Shown in pieces: positions 13,100 to 24,219 of a DNA stretch of 64,000 nucleotides. The stretch covers positions 62,001-126,000 of the forward strand of contig JAIXMG010000014.1 of assembly GCA_025201345.1 (NCBI GenBank), written 5' to 3'. Below the pieces are notes generated by a model. It saw nothing but the letters and a program-made list of their open reading frames with translations, searched no databases and was not told the DNA's origin. Made by a program: the position numbers and the translations under genes. Within the stretch, counting starts at the first letter, position 1. The number at the start of each line of letters is the position of its first letter. Source of the stretch: Thamnidium elegans. Its lineage: Eukaryota > Mucoromycota > Mucoromycetes > Mucorales > Mucoraceae.

Positions 13100-14333
13100 A
13101 TGAATCACAGGTATGATTTCATATCCATTATAGATTATATACAACAACTAACGTTTCTTTTTATTTTCTCTTCTCTCTCTCCTTTTATGTATATGTAGTC
13201 AATGCTGCCATTTCAATGATACTACTTGTTATCACGTAGAATCAAACGATAGCTTAAACCATGTAAATGATGGTACACATAATTACAATGGCAATGTTCA
13301 CCTCAATGGTGCTACGTTTCAACATAATCAAGACCTTATTCAAGTATCCCCTTCTCTTTCTCGAACTCACTGGGTATCTTCTGAATACTATCGACAAGAT
13401 AATAATCACTGTCCTACTCCCTCTAATATCTACAATCCCATTGCAGACAATACTCCTCCTGAAGAGATGTTGCATGCCTTATTACGTGAACAAAACGATG
13501 AATATTGCTATCCCCCTTATAAAAATGTGGTCGCTGGTACTCCACTTTCTCCTATGAGCATGCAGTCTGTTGATAGCTTTGATACTTTGTCCTCGCCCAA
13601 GTTTGATTATCTTACCGCTTCTCCTAATTCTCATACGAGTGAACAATGTTATGTGGTAAACTCTTCTTCTGCAGAAGATACTTACTATCAAACGTTTGAA
13701 CACTATCATCATATGGAACAACAAGGTCAATTTCAACTTCAACTCCAATACGAGTTTGAACAACAGCAATCGGTAGTGAATGAATCAATAGGTCGTCCAC
13801 AATACGATCCTATGGCATCTCATTCTCTTCACGCTCGTCCTTCTCATCATCAACCTCTTCATCATCAACAAGGACAAGGTAATAATAATCGCCGACGATA
13901 TGATAACTCGCAACACGTAGCACCACATCAACATGATACCTGTAGTACAAATTTCTCTACTTCTTTAGTCAACATACCACATGTGTTTAATGATAGCAAA
14001 CAAGTACAACCTAAACGCAAGAGAAACACAAGCAGAAGAACTTTACCATCGCAATTGATTTGCCCTACATGTTCTAGAAAGTTTACTCGTCCTTATAACC
14101 TCAAATCACATCAAAGAACGCATACAAAGGAGCGGCCATATATATGTACTCGTCCAGGTTGTACCTGGACTTTTGCACGTCCTCATGACTTGAAGCGACA
14201 TGATTTATTGCATTCTGGAATAAAGAAATATGTATGCTCTTGTGGTAAACCATTCGCACGAAGCGATGCATTTAAAAGACACCAAGCAGTTGACAAGATC
14301 TGCTCTTTAAGGTTAAAAGGAAACTATATGTAA
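13100..14333 (+). CDS. C2H2 zinc-finger transcription factor, Crz1-like
   Basis: A tiny first exon 13100..13110 (ATG AAT CAC AG) joins exon 13199..14333 in frame, giving 381 residues. The N-terminal two thirds are low-complexity (N, H, Q, S rich). The C-terminus carries three fingers at roughly residues 300-375: CPTCSRKFTRPYNLKSHQRTH, then CTRPGCTWTFARPHDLKRH with DLLHSG, then CSCGKPFARSDAFKRHQ ending in Cys instead of a second His. The TRPYNLKSHxRTH and FARxxDxKRHxxLHSG pattern with a diverged last finger matches calcineurin-responsive Crz1/PrzA factors. I do not see an obvious PxIxIT calcineurin-docking motif, so calcineurin control is unproven. It stands alone between two long gene-free stretches. 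Confidence 0.8.
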
Positions 14334-15568
14334 CATCTTGAATTCATTTGTTTACTTCTTCGCGTTTCTTCTTTTTTTTTTTTTTTTTCTTTATTTATGG
14401 TTCTTTTTTTTTTTTTTTACATTATTTCATCCTATTTTTCCTTTCTCTATGCTTTTTTTTATATATACATATACATAATCTTTAATCTTATATGCACTTT
14501 TTCTTCTATATTTAATCTAATTCAGGCGTTTTTGTATTGCTTTGGATTATACGTAACGCTTGCTAATACCCTGTATATCCCTGTAGCCTAAACTATTAAT
14601 ATAATAAATATGATCTTTTTCTCTTTATGCTCATTTTTTTTTTCTTTTTTTTTTTTTTTTTCTTTTCAGATTCTTTTCTAATCTGTTTTTATGCTAAGCA
14701 GTTTCATCCCTATTTCTTTCCCTATGAGGGGTGCAAATATATATGTTTACTTATCCACAGCAATGTAACAGTGATGATAATAAAATATATAACGAGATTC
14801 AGAACTTTTTTCTGTTAGTTTTCTTTTTCTATTATTTCCTGCATTGTAATTTTTATACAAAGTCTAACAAAATTAAACTTTTGGATTTATACGCCATTCT
14901 AATACAGTCAAAACAATGACCTTGAAATCGTGTTTAATTACAATCTCGCTATTTATAAAATATTAAGTTTAATCCCACTTTTTTTTTTTTTTTTAGTTTT
15001 TTTTAGTTTTTTTTTTTTTTTTTTGTAGTAACACAGTGATGAGAGAACGTTCGTCTTACACTGCGTATATCATAATCTTTCAGAATATCGATCTTTTTAC
15101 AACACGTTACAGCCACGTTATTTTTTGCCGCATACATTAATTTAAACGATTCTAGAGTGTAAATATTCGATTTACTTCAATCGAACAATTTATTATTCGA
15201 GAACAAGTTCTGAGATACTTTTGTAACTCAATTTAAAAAAAAACAACAACAACAATAATTCACTACACATCACTAACCTTTTTAGAATGAAAGAGAGTAG
15301 GGGATGCTTGAATATTAGCGCGATTTTGTGTAATATGATTGAAAATAAAACAGCGTTTTAGGTAAAAAATAAAAAAAAAAATAAAAAAAAAAAGTGTTTA
15401 TTCTTTTGAAAGTTTATACGCGTACACAAATAAATTGCTTGTAATAGTTTCTAAAAATAATAGAAAAATTAGTGAGACCTAGACGACGCTCACCACTTTT
15501 TATACAATTTAAAGATCCTTTCAAATAAAGATAAACGCCACAGCTTCCATTTATTGGGGTTCTTGGAT

Positions 15569-15603
<35 letters not shown>

Positions 15604-16498
15604 TAGTTTTATCAACTAATTCGACACTATACATTTACTCTTTTTTTTTATACTATTATCTCCAGAAAAAAAAAAAGGGGGGGGGATGGAAAGCAAAAGG
15701 TGATTGCGCGATATTAACCCTGAGAATTTTTCTTTTCTTTCTTTCTTTCTTATTTTTTAGATGTTACACCTCAGAGTTGCGCAGTCTTATATGTTGAATA
15801 TTACACTTGTATCTCTCACATAATGATTACTTAAGACATGGTATTTAAACTGAACGTTTGCTTTAATAATTGTGGCAAATGTTTATCTTTTCACTAAGAA
15901 ATAATTTCATATTAGAAAAAATTAAAAATCTTTATGACGTAAAAAAAACATAAATTGTACTCCAAAATCTTTAAAAAAGAAAAAAAGAAAAAGATGAAGG
16001 GTGTTCTGCACTAGTTACGTTTTAATGCATCTCTTTTGTTTTTAAGCTGAAACAGGTTTATGCATGTGTATTTAAAAAAAGAAAAATTACTATTAAACTT
16101 CCGGGTTGATTTCCTTTTACTTTATTCTTGTGTCTAATATCCGTATAATACGTTCGGTCTTGTCGCGCTGTCTGTCTTACGCATCACAAAACAGCCCCAT
16201 TATTTTAATATTGTAGACTATAAATGACTAACCAATATCCATCAGTTACGCTTAAATAGATCATCAAGTCATGATCGTTCTACTGTTTCGGTTTCACCCC
16301 CAATATTAAAGTTTGTGTTCGAAATTCTAAAAGAAACAGAAGCTGAATATAATATTTCGGTTTTATTCCAATTTAGTTTCGTTCGTGCATATCGAAAGCA
16401 CAAACATAAAAGTATAATCAATCTGGCGAACATTTATACAGTTTCAGGACTACAGCTTTTTTTTTTTTTTTTCGGCTTCTTTATAGTGGTCAAATACA

Positions 16499-16537
<39 letters not shown>

Positions 16538-17444
16538 GTAAAAAAAACATACTTTTAATAGTTATCAATTAAACTTTATTATTAAAGGATAATTTGAATT
16601 TTTTAATTGAAAGTCTAAAGCTTAAAACAGTGCCGCCTATTTTCCTAGAAAACAAAAGGACCGAAAAAAAAAAGATATAGTATAATCGCGATAAAAAAAA
16701 CATATACACATCAATCGGACAAGTTTATCGGATATTTTATAGTTATTAATAATTTGTATAACTCTCTAATTATGTATTCTGTACATAAATTTCTGCTCCC
16801 TTTATAAACTCATTTCGCTCTCGTGATTTATTAAGAAGAAAACGCCCAATATTAGTCTAGACTATGTTACATGAGCTCTTTTGAAGCTAAAAGGCCTATC
16901 GAATAGAATATTCACTTTTCTTTTTTAATACGACAATTTACCATCCGTACTACCGGGTAATTATATAAAGGTCATTATCGCAACTTTGAAAAGCATGTGT
17001 TTCGTTATTGTACTCGTTATCTTTACCACTTGATGTTTTTTGGGGTCCAATCTATACTAACCCTAAAGTAATAAAGCCACCGTTTTAAAAATAATAATGT
17101 TGTATCAAACTATTAAAACGCCTTGAACGGGCTAGAATTCCATTCTATGTTTTCTCTGGTATAACTGTTTGCTTTCATGAGAAAGGAGGGACAGCGTCAT
17201 TTTATAAACATCCCTCCTATTTTAGAAATAAACAAAAAAAAAAAAAAAAAAAGGCCTGGGTACTTCCATCAAATTAGGTTATTCTTATTTCTACCAAACA
17301 AAGAAACACTATCCCGGTCGTAATCTTGAATCAACTAAAAATAACAGTTCTTGTAATCGAAGTTGATCAATATCATGCAAGGGAAAAGAAATATCAATTT
17401 TCACTTTAGTAGATTCAATCCTCCTTTTATTTATTTATTTATTT

Positions 17445-17495
<51 letters not shown>

Positions 17496-19188
17496 ACAAA
17501 AGTAATGCCATATTTAAGAACGATTAGTACTTGCCAATTTCATAGAACTACGTCTTTTTATCCAAAATATCGATTTTTTTTTCGTCTGTGCATATATCTA
17601 TTTGACTAGTGCCTTTGAATCGAAAACCAAATAATTTATCAAAGAAAAACCAGGCCAAAATTGTATTTTAAGAGGCTTGGTAAATCCACTTCTAAGACAG
17701 AAAAAAAAGGGGGGGGGGGAGGGGTGAGTTACATTAACAACAAATAAAAATTGTACTTCTATTATTAAATGAATTGACATTCATATTAAAAACATCTGTA
17801 TACATACCGTTACTAACTAAACTAATCGATAAATTGTGGCACTTGTTCCAAAATTCTGTTTTTTTTTTTGGTTTTTTTTTTAAAAAAAAAATAAGTTAAT
17901 CAAAGCTCGTACCTGACAGAGTAATAAAGTAGAAAGGAAAAAAAAAAATGATTTTTATTTCTGGGCATGCCTCTTTCTATATTCGCACATAAAAAGTCCG
18001 AACTTGTCAAACATGAAGCCAATAAAATCATTTTATTTTTGTCTCAGAACTTTTTGTTACGAAATAAAGTACAATGGTCAATTGGCTTAGCAAATGAATC
18101 TAATTGAGCCAATCGAGTATAATACGGTTCGAAGTATTAACCGTATTAAAAAACTTGTTTTTTTTCCTAAGAAAAAAAAAGAAAAAAAAAGTATAATGTA
18201 TATCCAGTATATCGCTTGTTGGGACTATGTATTTGAATCGTAGATAAATTCTAATTCCAAAGATTTAGATGAGGTTACACTGCTATAATATTTTACGAAG
18301 AAAGCTTCCGTTAATGCGAATTTTCTTTGTAAATAAAAGTAATATTTATCGTTGCGACGCTAGATATTCTAGTTTAAGGAAATTTTAACTTTTTTTTCCA
18401 GATGTGTTAGCTTTTGTAGCGACTGTTAAAGACGCTCTAATACAGGGAATAACGGAAAATAGATTCTTTAGATCGGGCATAAACCCTGTACTACCATTAT
18501 AATACAGAAGCCACCGATATTTATCGAACGATTAAATGGTAGTTACAGTTTAATGATAAACTTATTGCGACGAAAAAATTAGAAACCTAGTTGTATAAGA
18601 TCAATTAACGCCAAATAATTTCAAGTTTAAGCTTTACAGATTTACTTATCTTTACTATACGCGATTTAAATGTTTGCTTATCCGGCAAATATATTAATGA
18701 TTTTCGATTTAGTGATATTAGTAAGCGTTCTCATTTGTCAGCTTAAAATAGTTTGATGCCGACAATGTAAATACAGGCAAATAAAATTTTCAAAGATTAT
18801 TCGACCGAATTACCAAATCTAATGCTATTAAAAAACGGCATTTATCTTGGACTGGTAAAAAAAAAAAAAAAAGAAAAAAAAAAAAAAAAAAAAAAAGATG
18901 CGTAGCCTTTATTAGACTAATGTAGATCCCCCAAATAACCAGTAAGATGAACGCTCTTTGGAGTATAAAATTAGCTGTTTTTAAAAAAGAGAGCAATAAA
19001 GCACGGTAAACAAAACAATTGATAGCCTTCATAATAAATGGGCCGTAAGCTGATTTTACCATTAGCCACTGCAGGTTGTTGTAAAAAAAAATCATTGTGA
19101 TATCAAACCATCGACACTTATATTGTGATACCTTTTTCCATTGTTTTATCTGCGAGTGCCTAATTAGACACGGTTAATAACAGTCTTA

Positions 19189-19224
<36 letters not shown>

Positions 19225-19290
19225 TTCTAGACCTTCAATTTCATAGTTCGCGATTTTTATCTGCTTCTGAAAGAAAATTCAATGTTCGCA
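14334..19290. other. 5-kb gene-free AT-rich region
   Basis: No supported gene. Contents are very long homopolymers (T runs near 14981-15024 and 15570-15600, A run at 17451-17493), T10-A junctions at about 17442, 17872 and 19191, G runs near 15676 and 17708, and a small inverted repeat GGAGGGA/TCCCTCC at 17185-17217. Open frames here are made mostly of homopolymer-encoded F, K, I and Y and look non-coding. Confidence 0.55.
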
Positions 19291-19901
19291 GATTAATTCG
19301 TTACGAGAACTATTGAAACAAAAAGAATTATATTGATTAGATCAAAATGGCTTACATGTTGATACAGCTTAGGATAAAAAGTTGTAAAGTTTGGGAAAAG
19401 ATTATTAAAAGTGTATAAAACAACAGATAATATAAAAGTAATAAAAGTAGTGAGCACCAGACTATTAGTTGTCAACTTAGGAAGACTTACAGATTATTTA
19501 TTTATTTATGAAAAGCGATATTCAACGACGAGTCTTCAAGAAAGTATAATCAAAACAAAGTATGATTTTACTGTGGGACTTATATCAGTTCAAAGAGTGT
19601 GGGGATATATAAGTAGATTCACAAAGAATAAAAGAAATGAAGTTTACTTTGACGTATGGTAATGAAATATCTACAATTAATCCTAGATCTGTTGTTCTCC
19701 AAGAAATGTATTAAAACAAATGGGAGTCAATCAGTGAGGAATTATAGAGGGATATTCAGGAAAACCAAATAGTGAAGTTACTAAACCTAGTTTACCAAGA
19801 ACTTTCGTTTCATTTTATTAAATAAAAAGGAAAGGATATATATATAAAAATTAATAGTTTGTGTTACCCTTATTTTTAAAAGAGCGTAACAATGTCTAAC
19901 A

Positions 19902-20132
19902 TTACCAGTATAATACATACAGAATAATCTTTTTATCCTCTCTATTAAGTTCGTTAAAGCATTTCTTTAAAATTTCTAAATAATCTTGCCTTGCTATTTC
20001 ATTATCAGAGTTCAGAACTTTAGTTTTACCTAAGATACATCTCAAAGGTCTCCTTGCTGAAACCCGCTCCTTGTTTTTCTGATAATATTTTCGTTGTCTT
20101 TGGCTTGAATCTTTCAGCTTGTGTATGTTCCA
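19902..20132 (-). pseudogene. open 76-codon block without a start codon, possible exon or coding relic
   Basis: On the minus strand there is an uninterrupted 76-codon frame between a TAA at 20133-20135 and a TAA at 19902-19904. It has no ATG. The predicted peptide has a basic first half (QRQRKYYQKNKERVSARRP) and an amphipathic-looking second half (ARQDYLEILKKCFNELNRED) ending in ILYVLYW. Its codons are more mixed than the surrounding homopolymer-rich DNA. I do not recognise a family. It lies just left of the inverted-repeat element at 20167, so it may be a piece of a decayed mobile element or of a host gene broken by it; it could also be chance. Confidence 0.3.
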
Positions 20133-20166
20133 TTATGAAAAGAAAATGAAAGCCTTATAAAATCAA

Positions 20167-20598
20167 GGTTAGTTCTTGGTACACCATTATTTACACCACC
20201 AGTGCCAATTTAGCGAAATTCCTGCATTGACAACACCATATCATAAGGAAACATTTAGACATTTGATAATATAGAAGGTACTTGCTTGTATATGAATTCA
20301 TTGTTAAAAAAAAAAGGAAAGGAAAAAAAAGGATGGAATAAATAGGTGATTTTAATCATGATAAAAAGGGGTTTATTTAACTATGATAAAATGAGGTTTA
20401 TTCAACCATGATAAAAAGGATTTATTTAATCATCGTGATATTTATATTACAATTTCCTTTCTCGCGATATTAAAGTCGTTTTTATATGTAAGGAACCTGC
20501 TATTGTAAATGGTGGTGCACCAAAAAAAAAAAAAAAAAAAAAAATTACCTCATAAATTGACACTGGTGGTGTATATGGTGGTGTACCAAGAATTAACC
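20167..20598. mobile_element. 432-bp non-autonomous element with 46-bp terminal inverted repeats (MITE-like)
   Basis: 20167-20212 and 20553-20598 are inverted copies of the same 46-bp sequence, with about 6 mismatches. Each end carries a TTCTTGGTACACCA core and a CACCACCAGTG block. The inside has no coding capacity. It contains a 25-bp three-copy repeat (20358-20432) and a third, shorter copy of the right end (20503-20523) before an A run. No clear target-site duplication is seen; a TA on each side just inside the outermost bases is possible. The structure suggests a MITE-like relic. Confidence 0.72.
20358..20432. repeat. 25-bp minisatellite, three copies
   Basis: Three consecutive units beginning ATGATAAAA start at 20358, 20383 and 20408, with a period of exactly 25 bp and a few substitutions. 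They sit inside the inverted-repeat element. Confidence 0.85.
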
Positions 20599-20602
20599 AC
20601 AT

Positions 20603-20792
20603 ACCGTCTTACATGATGTCAAGTCATAAATTATTGTTTTACATCCGTGTCAAGACATGTGTAGTTGCTTTAGATATATGTACAGCAACTATATATGTCC
20701 GGACACCTATGTCAGGGCATAACGTACCGTCTTACGTTTTGTCAAGACATATATTATCGTCTTACATAAGCGCAAAGATATATATAGTTGAA
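20603..20792. repeat. direct repeat pair beside the inverted-repeat element
   Basis: A unit starting ACCGTCTTAC at 20603-20668 recurs at 20725-20792 with the same order of landmarks (TGTCAAG, CATA, ATTAT, then TTTTACAT/CTTACAT and TATAGTTG or TGTAGTTG). The two starts are 122 bp apart. The first copy begins five bases after the inverted-repeat element ends. Confidence 0.65.
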
Positions 20793-20839
20793 CCATAAGA
20801 CCATCATTAAATAAATAACTTCTGATAAAATACATATAT

Positions 20840-20873
<34 letters not shown>

Positions 20874-21129
20874 CCTCCCTCCACCCCAATATTTTACTGT
20901 ATAATTTTTTTAAAAAAAACAGCAAGATAATAAGAAAAAAAAACGATTGACATATCTAGTCTTCTTCATCTTGACTCTTGTTTTTTACTTGGAAAATAAA
21001 GTTTTTGTTTTTTGAAATGGAAAGCATAATGTTCAAAAAAAAACACTTGCTTGTTGAATCTATACCGGGTGTTTTAAGAGAAAATTTTGTTTTTTTTTAT
21101 TTATTATCGTCAGGAACGCATCGTCCAAA
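20793..21129. other. AT-rich spacer
   Basis: Contains a T run at 20841-20870 and a T7A8 junction near 20904-20919. Nothing else seen. Confidence 0.5.
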
Positions 21130-21720
21130 TCTTCACCCAACAAGAACCGACAAGTGTTTCCAGAGGTAAACCTTGCTATTCTCCTTCGAATAAGCACCAA
21201 GTGATCCTTGGAGTTTCCGATTTTTCTGCTTTCTTGTACTCGCTTTCTGCCTCACTTCTGCATTTTGTAAGAAATGCTTTTATCCGCTGCAGTTGCTTTA
21301 AGAAGAACAGTATCCTTTTGTACGGATATAAAAGAAAAAGAGGTACAAAAGAAAGAAAATTTATTTATTTATTTTTTTAAAAAAAAAAAGATAGAAGAAA
21401 TAATTATTAGGCTGATAAAATAGCTTATGCAATCTATCTAATCATTTTTTATATATGGACATGTCTACAACTTGTTTCATGCAAGAAATTGAAAAAAAAA
21501 TTACGCCACACATGTTTTGCATTAATGCAAATTTTGATTTACAGATTTCCTTTCGTTTTCATACCTTGTTTTTGCCTTTCAAACTCTTCTGACCACGCGC
21601 TCTGACGATAGCTTCCTGATTTTTATACGCTGGCTTATTTTGTCTCTGTATGCTTTAGATGAACTAATATCATCAGGTTGACGTATAATCGGTAGTACCT
21701 TAAAAAGGAAAAGATCAAGG
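21130..21720 (-). pseudogene. degenerate coding-like blocks, unidentified
   Basis: The composition here is less AT-extreme than around it. On the minus strand two blocks look coding but are broken. One (about 21720-21560) reads VLPIIRQPDDISSSKAYRDK and then, in another frame, QNKPAYKNQEAIVRARGQKS, ending at a good donor GTATGA. The other (about 21310-21080) gives a 62-codon open frame containing DHLVLIRRRIARFTSGNTCR and LLGEDLDDAFLTIINK, without an ATG. I do not recognise the protein. A part of the region (21293-21341 and 21463-21515) matches, in order, a segment at 37801-38040, so it is probably a decayed repeat or mobile element. A real spliced gene with wrong junctions on my part is less likely. 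Confidence 0.35.
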
Positions 21721-21722
21721 TT

Positions 21723-21769
<47 letters not shown>

Positions 21770-21861
21770 AAATAATTATAAAAAAGAAGTTTAATAAAAT
21801 TAACGATAGAAATATATAATGTACAAGATAGGTAGATATGTAATAGTGAGAGAGAGAGGAT

Positions 21862-22932
21862 TTAGTTATCGGGCATGAAAGTAGACTCAACAATGATATG
21901 GGTGACTCTATAAGGGTCAATGTTGGAAGCAGGACGACGATCTTCATAGTAACCCTTTCCTTCCTTACCAACATGACGAGGAATACGAATAGAAGCACCG
22001 CGGTTAGCAACACCGGAACTGAAATCGTTGATATGACCAGTTTCATGTCTACCAGTTAAACGAAGATCATTATCTTCACCATAGACAGCAATGTGTTCGG
22101 CATGACGAAGACTTAACTTTTGAATAGAACGTTCGATAGCGGCAATACCGCCTTCTTGACGCATCTCTTCGGTAGAGAAGTTGGTATGACAACCAGCACC
22201 ATTCCAATCACCAGAGACAGGCTTAGGATGAATAGTAACAATAATACCAAAGTCTTCAGCAACACGTTCTAAAAGGTAACGAGAAGCCCAAAGCTCATCA
22301 CCCATCTTAATACCAACACAAGGGCCAACTTGGTATTCCCATTGGCCAGGAGCAACTTCAGCATTAACACCAGAGATGTTAATACCCGCAAACAAACAGG
22401 CACGGTAATGAGCCTCAACAATGTCACGACCAAAGACCTTTCCGGCACCTACACCACAGTAGTATTTACCTTGAGCCTCGGGGAAACCATGCTTGGGCCA
22501 ACCGTAAGGCTTGGAGGTCTCGGGATCAATAAGCATGTACTCTTGTTCAATACCGAACCAAGGAATGGTATCTGCATAAGTTTCCATGATTTTCTTACAT
22601 TCATAACGGTAATTGGTAGAATGAGGAGTACCGTCAGGGTTATAAGTTTCGCAAACGACAAACTTGTTATCACCACGACGGAAAGGATCAGAGTAAAGGG
22701 CAACGGGTTGAATCAAAATATCAGAATCATGACCTTCGGCTTGACCAGTAGAGGAACCATCAAAGTTCCATTCGGGTAATTCAGAAGCAGATTGAGGAAC
22801 GAAATCGACAGTTCTGGTCTTACTTCTTAAATTGTTCTTAGCATCAATCCAGACATATTCTACTTGAACTTGATTCTTTTGATCGAGATCAAGGTATTTT
22901 TGGAGAAGAGAGTTGTTGGAGATGACAGCCAT
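21862..22932 (-). CDS. glnA: glutamine synthetase, eukaryotic type II
   Basis: A single uninterrupted frame of 356 residues, the usual length for fungal enzymes. It makes glutamine from glutamate, ammonia and ATP in the cytosol. Visible signatures are the beta-grasp [17 protein letters not shown], the catalytic [41 protein letters not shown] (ATP-binding) and [12 protein letters not shown], with the C-terminal [12 protein letters not shown]. It is intronless, unlike most neighbours. Codons are of the selected kind (AAG, GGT, GCC, CTT), pointing to high expression. A TATAAATA box lies about 71-78 bp upstream, and GATA and CCAAT motifs lie further up. The long open frame on the opposite strand (22330-22779) is a shadow of this gene. 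Confidence 0.98.
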   Translation of the reverse strand: MAVISNNSLLQKYLDLDQKNQVQVEYVWIDAKNNLRSKTRTVDFVPQSASELPEWNFDGSSTGQAEGHDSDILIQPVALYSDPFRRGDNKFVVCETYNPDGTPHSTNYRYECKKIMETYADTIPWFGIEQEYMLIDPETSKPYGWPKHGFPEAQGKYYCGVGAGKVFGRDIVEAHYRACLFAGINISGVNAEVAPGQWEYQVGPCVGIKMGDELWASRYLLERVAEDFGIIVTIHPKPVSGDWNGAGCHTNFSTEEMRQEGGIAAIERSIQKLSLRHAEHIAVYGEDNDLRLTGRHETGHINDFSSGVANRGASIRIPRHVGKEGKGYYEDRRPASNIDPYRVTHIIVESTFMPDN

Positions 22933-23002
22933 TGTAATTTGTTTGTTTTAATGTAGTTAAATTAAAAAAAAAAAAAAGGAAATTTGCAAAATTTGTTTCT
23001 TG

Positions 23003-23010
23003 TATTTATA
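23003..23010 (-). promoter_or_regulatory. TATA box of glutamine synthetase
   Basis: TATAAATA on the minus strand, 71-78 bp before the ATG at 22932. Confidence 0.6.
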
Positions 23011-23103
23011 TGATCTATAGGTGTTTTAGTATCTCTCCTATCATTTTACTATAAAAGGCAACTATTGTTACTAAATGCAAAACTTAACAGATGTAATAAA
23101 AGC

Positions 23104-23132
23104 CTTATCGAAATTATCCGGTATTTCTTATC
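23104..23132. promoter_or_regulatory. GATA-factor sites in the glutamine synthetase promoter
   Basis: Two CTTATC (GATAAG) sites at 23104-23109 and 23127-23132 with a further TTATC between them, about 170-200 bp upstream of the glutamine synthetase ATG. Fungal nitrogen regulators of the AreA/Nit2/Gln3 type bind such sites; use here is inferred. Confidence 0.45.
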
Positions 23133-23356
23133 TTGCTGGCTGCTGTGTTGTACAAGCATCGATAATTCTAAATGAATTCCAATGACTACACTTTAAATAG
23201 TATTTCCATATGAAAATGAAAACGAGACTTTTTTTTCTTTAATAATGCTATTACTATATGTTTCTTTTTTCTTTTCTTTTTGAAGGATTTATATTACATG
23301 TATATTTTTAAAGAAATTATATAATGATCTATTATATCTTTTGTATTTAATCTTTT

Positions 23357-23397
23357 CCCAATCACATTCATTTGATTGGGACCAAGATAAAGATAAG
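23357..23397. promoter_or_regulatory. inverted CCAAT pair followed by two GATA sites
   Basis: 23357-23380 is a 24-bp inverted repeat with CCCAATCA at one end and TGATTGGG at the other. It is followed at once by GATAA (23386) and GATAAG (23392). It lies about 430 bp upstream of the glutamine synthetase start and about 290 bp past the PIG-P stop, so glutamine synthetase is the likely target. Confidence 0.45.
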
Positions 23398-23688
23398 ACA
23401 AGATACTTTTTTTTTTTTTTTTTTTTCACGGAATATCATTTAGATTCTCTCTCCCCTCTCTATATTTTTGCTCACATGCTCTTCCCTTAAATATCATATC
23501 TTATCGAAGTTTTAATATTCCCCTGTGTTGCACCCGTTTTCTCGCTATTTAGTGGCCACTTTAATAAATATATAGGGGGTCATGTTTATGCAATCATATC
23601 CTCCCCGTGCGCACTCTGATTAGATGTTGTATATAGATTGAGTTTTTCATATGTGTATAATTCTTTTTTATATATGTATATTTCTTTA

Positions 23689-24172
23689 TTATTTTTTATA
23701 ATATCCTTTATTTCCGCTTTTTCTCATTAAAGCTAAAGCATCTGCTTCACTCATCTCATCTGCAGAATCAATAAATGAGTTGGTATGAAGTATATGATGA
23801 GATGAGTCGTTTTTTTTACTGTTTGTTGGTATGACAAAGTCTGTTTGGTAAAGAATAGCATTGACAAGTCCAATGGGTATGTCATGAAGCTCTGGTATCC
23901 AATCAGATGGTCTATCACTCACCATTTCGTTATCAATACGCATTAAGTTAGCATGTTCATCTAGTCAAAAAAAAAAAAAAAACATTAGCCTGTATATTAA
24001 GCTTTTTTTTTTTTTAATTGTACCTGTGATGCAGTGATATGAAGTAAATGGCGACGTATTTAATAAACTAAGACTCATATAAGAAAAAAAGATAAACCAG
24101 ATAATTGTCATCAACCAAATAGGAACTGCTAATGCCCAATATCTAACATTACAAAGTTAGTAAGTACCTCTA

Positions 24173-24219
<47 letters not shown>

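Larger units (their letters stand above)
22933..23688. other. intergenic, glutamine synthetase promoter and PIG-P 3' flank
   Basis: Apart from the TATA, GATA and CCAAT motifs given separately, it has a T run at 23408-23426 and AT-rich sequence with TATA-like stretches near the PIG-P stop. No coding signal. Confidence 0.55.

Noticed and set aside
13267..13769. Open frames overlapping the Crz1-like gene in other frames
   Set aside because: Alternative frames of the zinc-finger gene's low-complexity part.
17185..17217. Small GGAGGGA/TCCCTCC hairpin as an RNA element
   Set aside because: A seven-base stem alone in a gene-free region is too weak to call.
22330..22779. 149-codon open frame on the plus strand
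   Set aside because: Antisense shadow of glutamine synthetase, produced by its codon bias; no family match and no own promoter.
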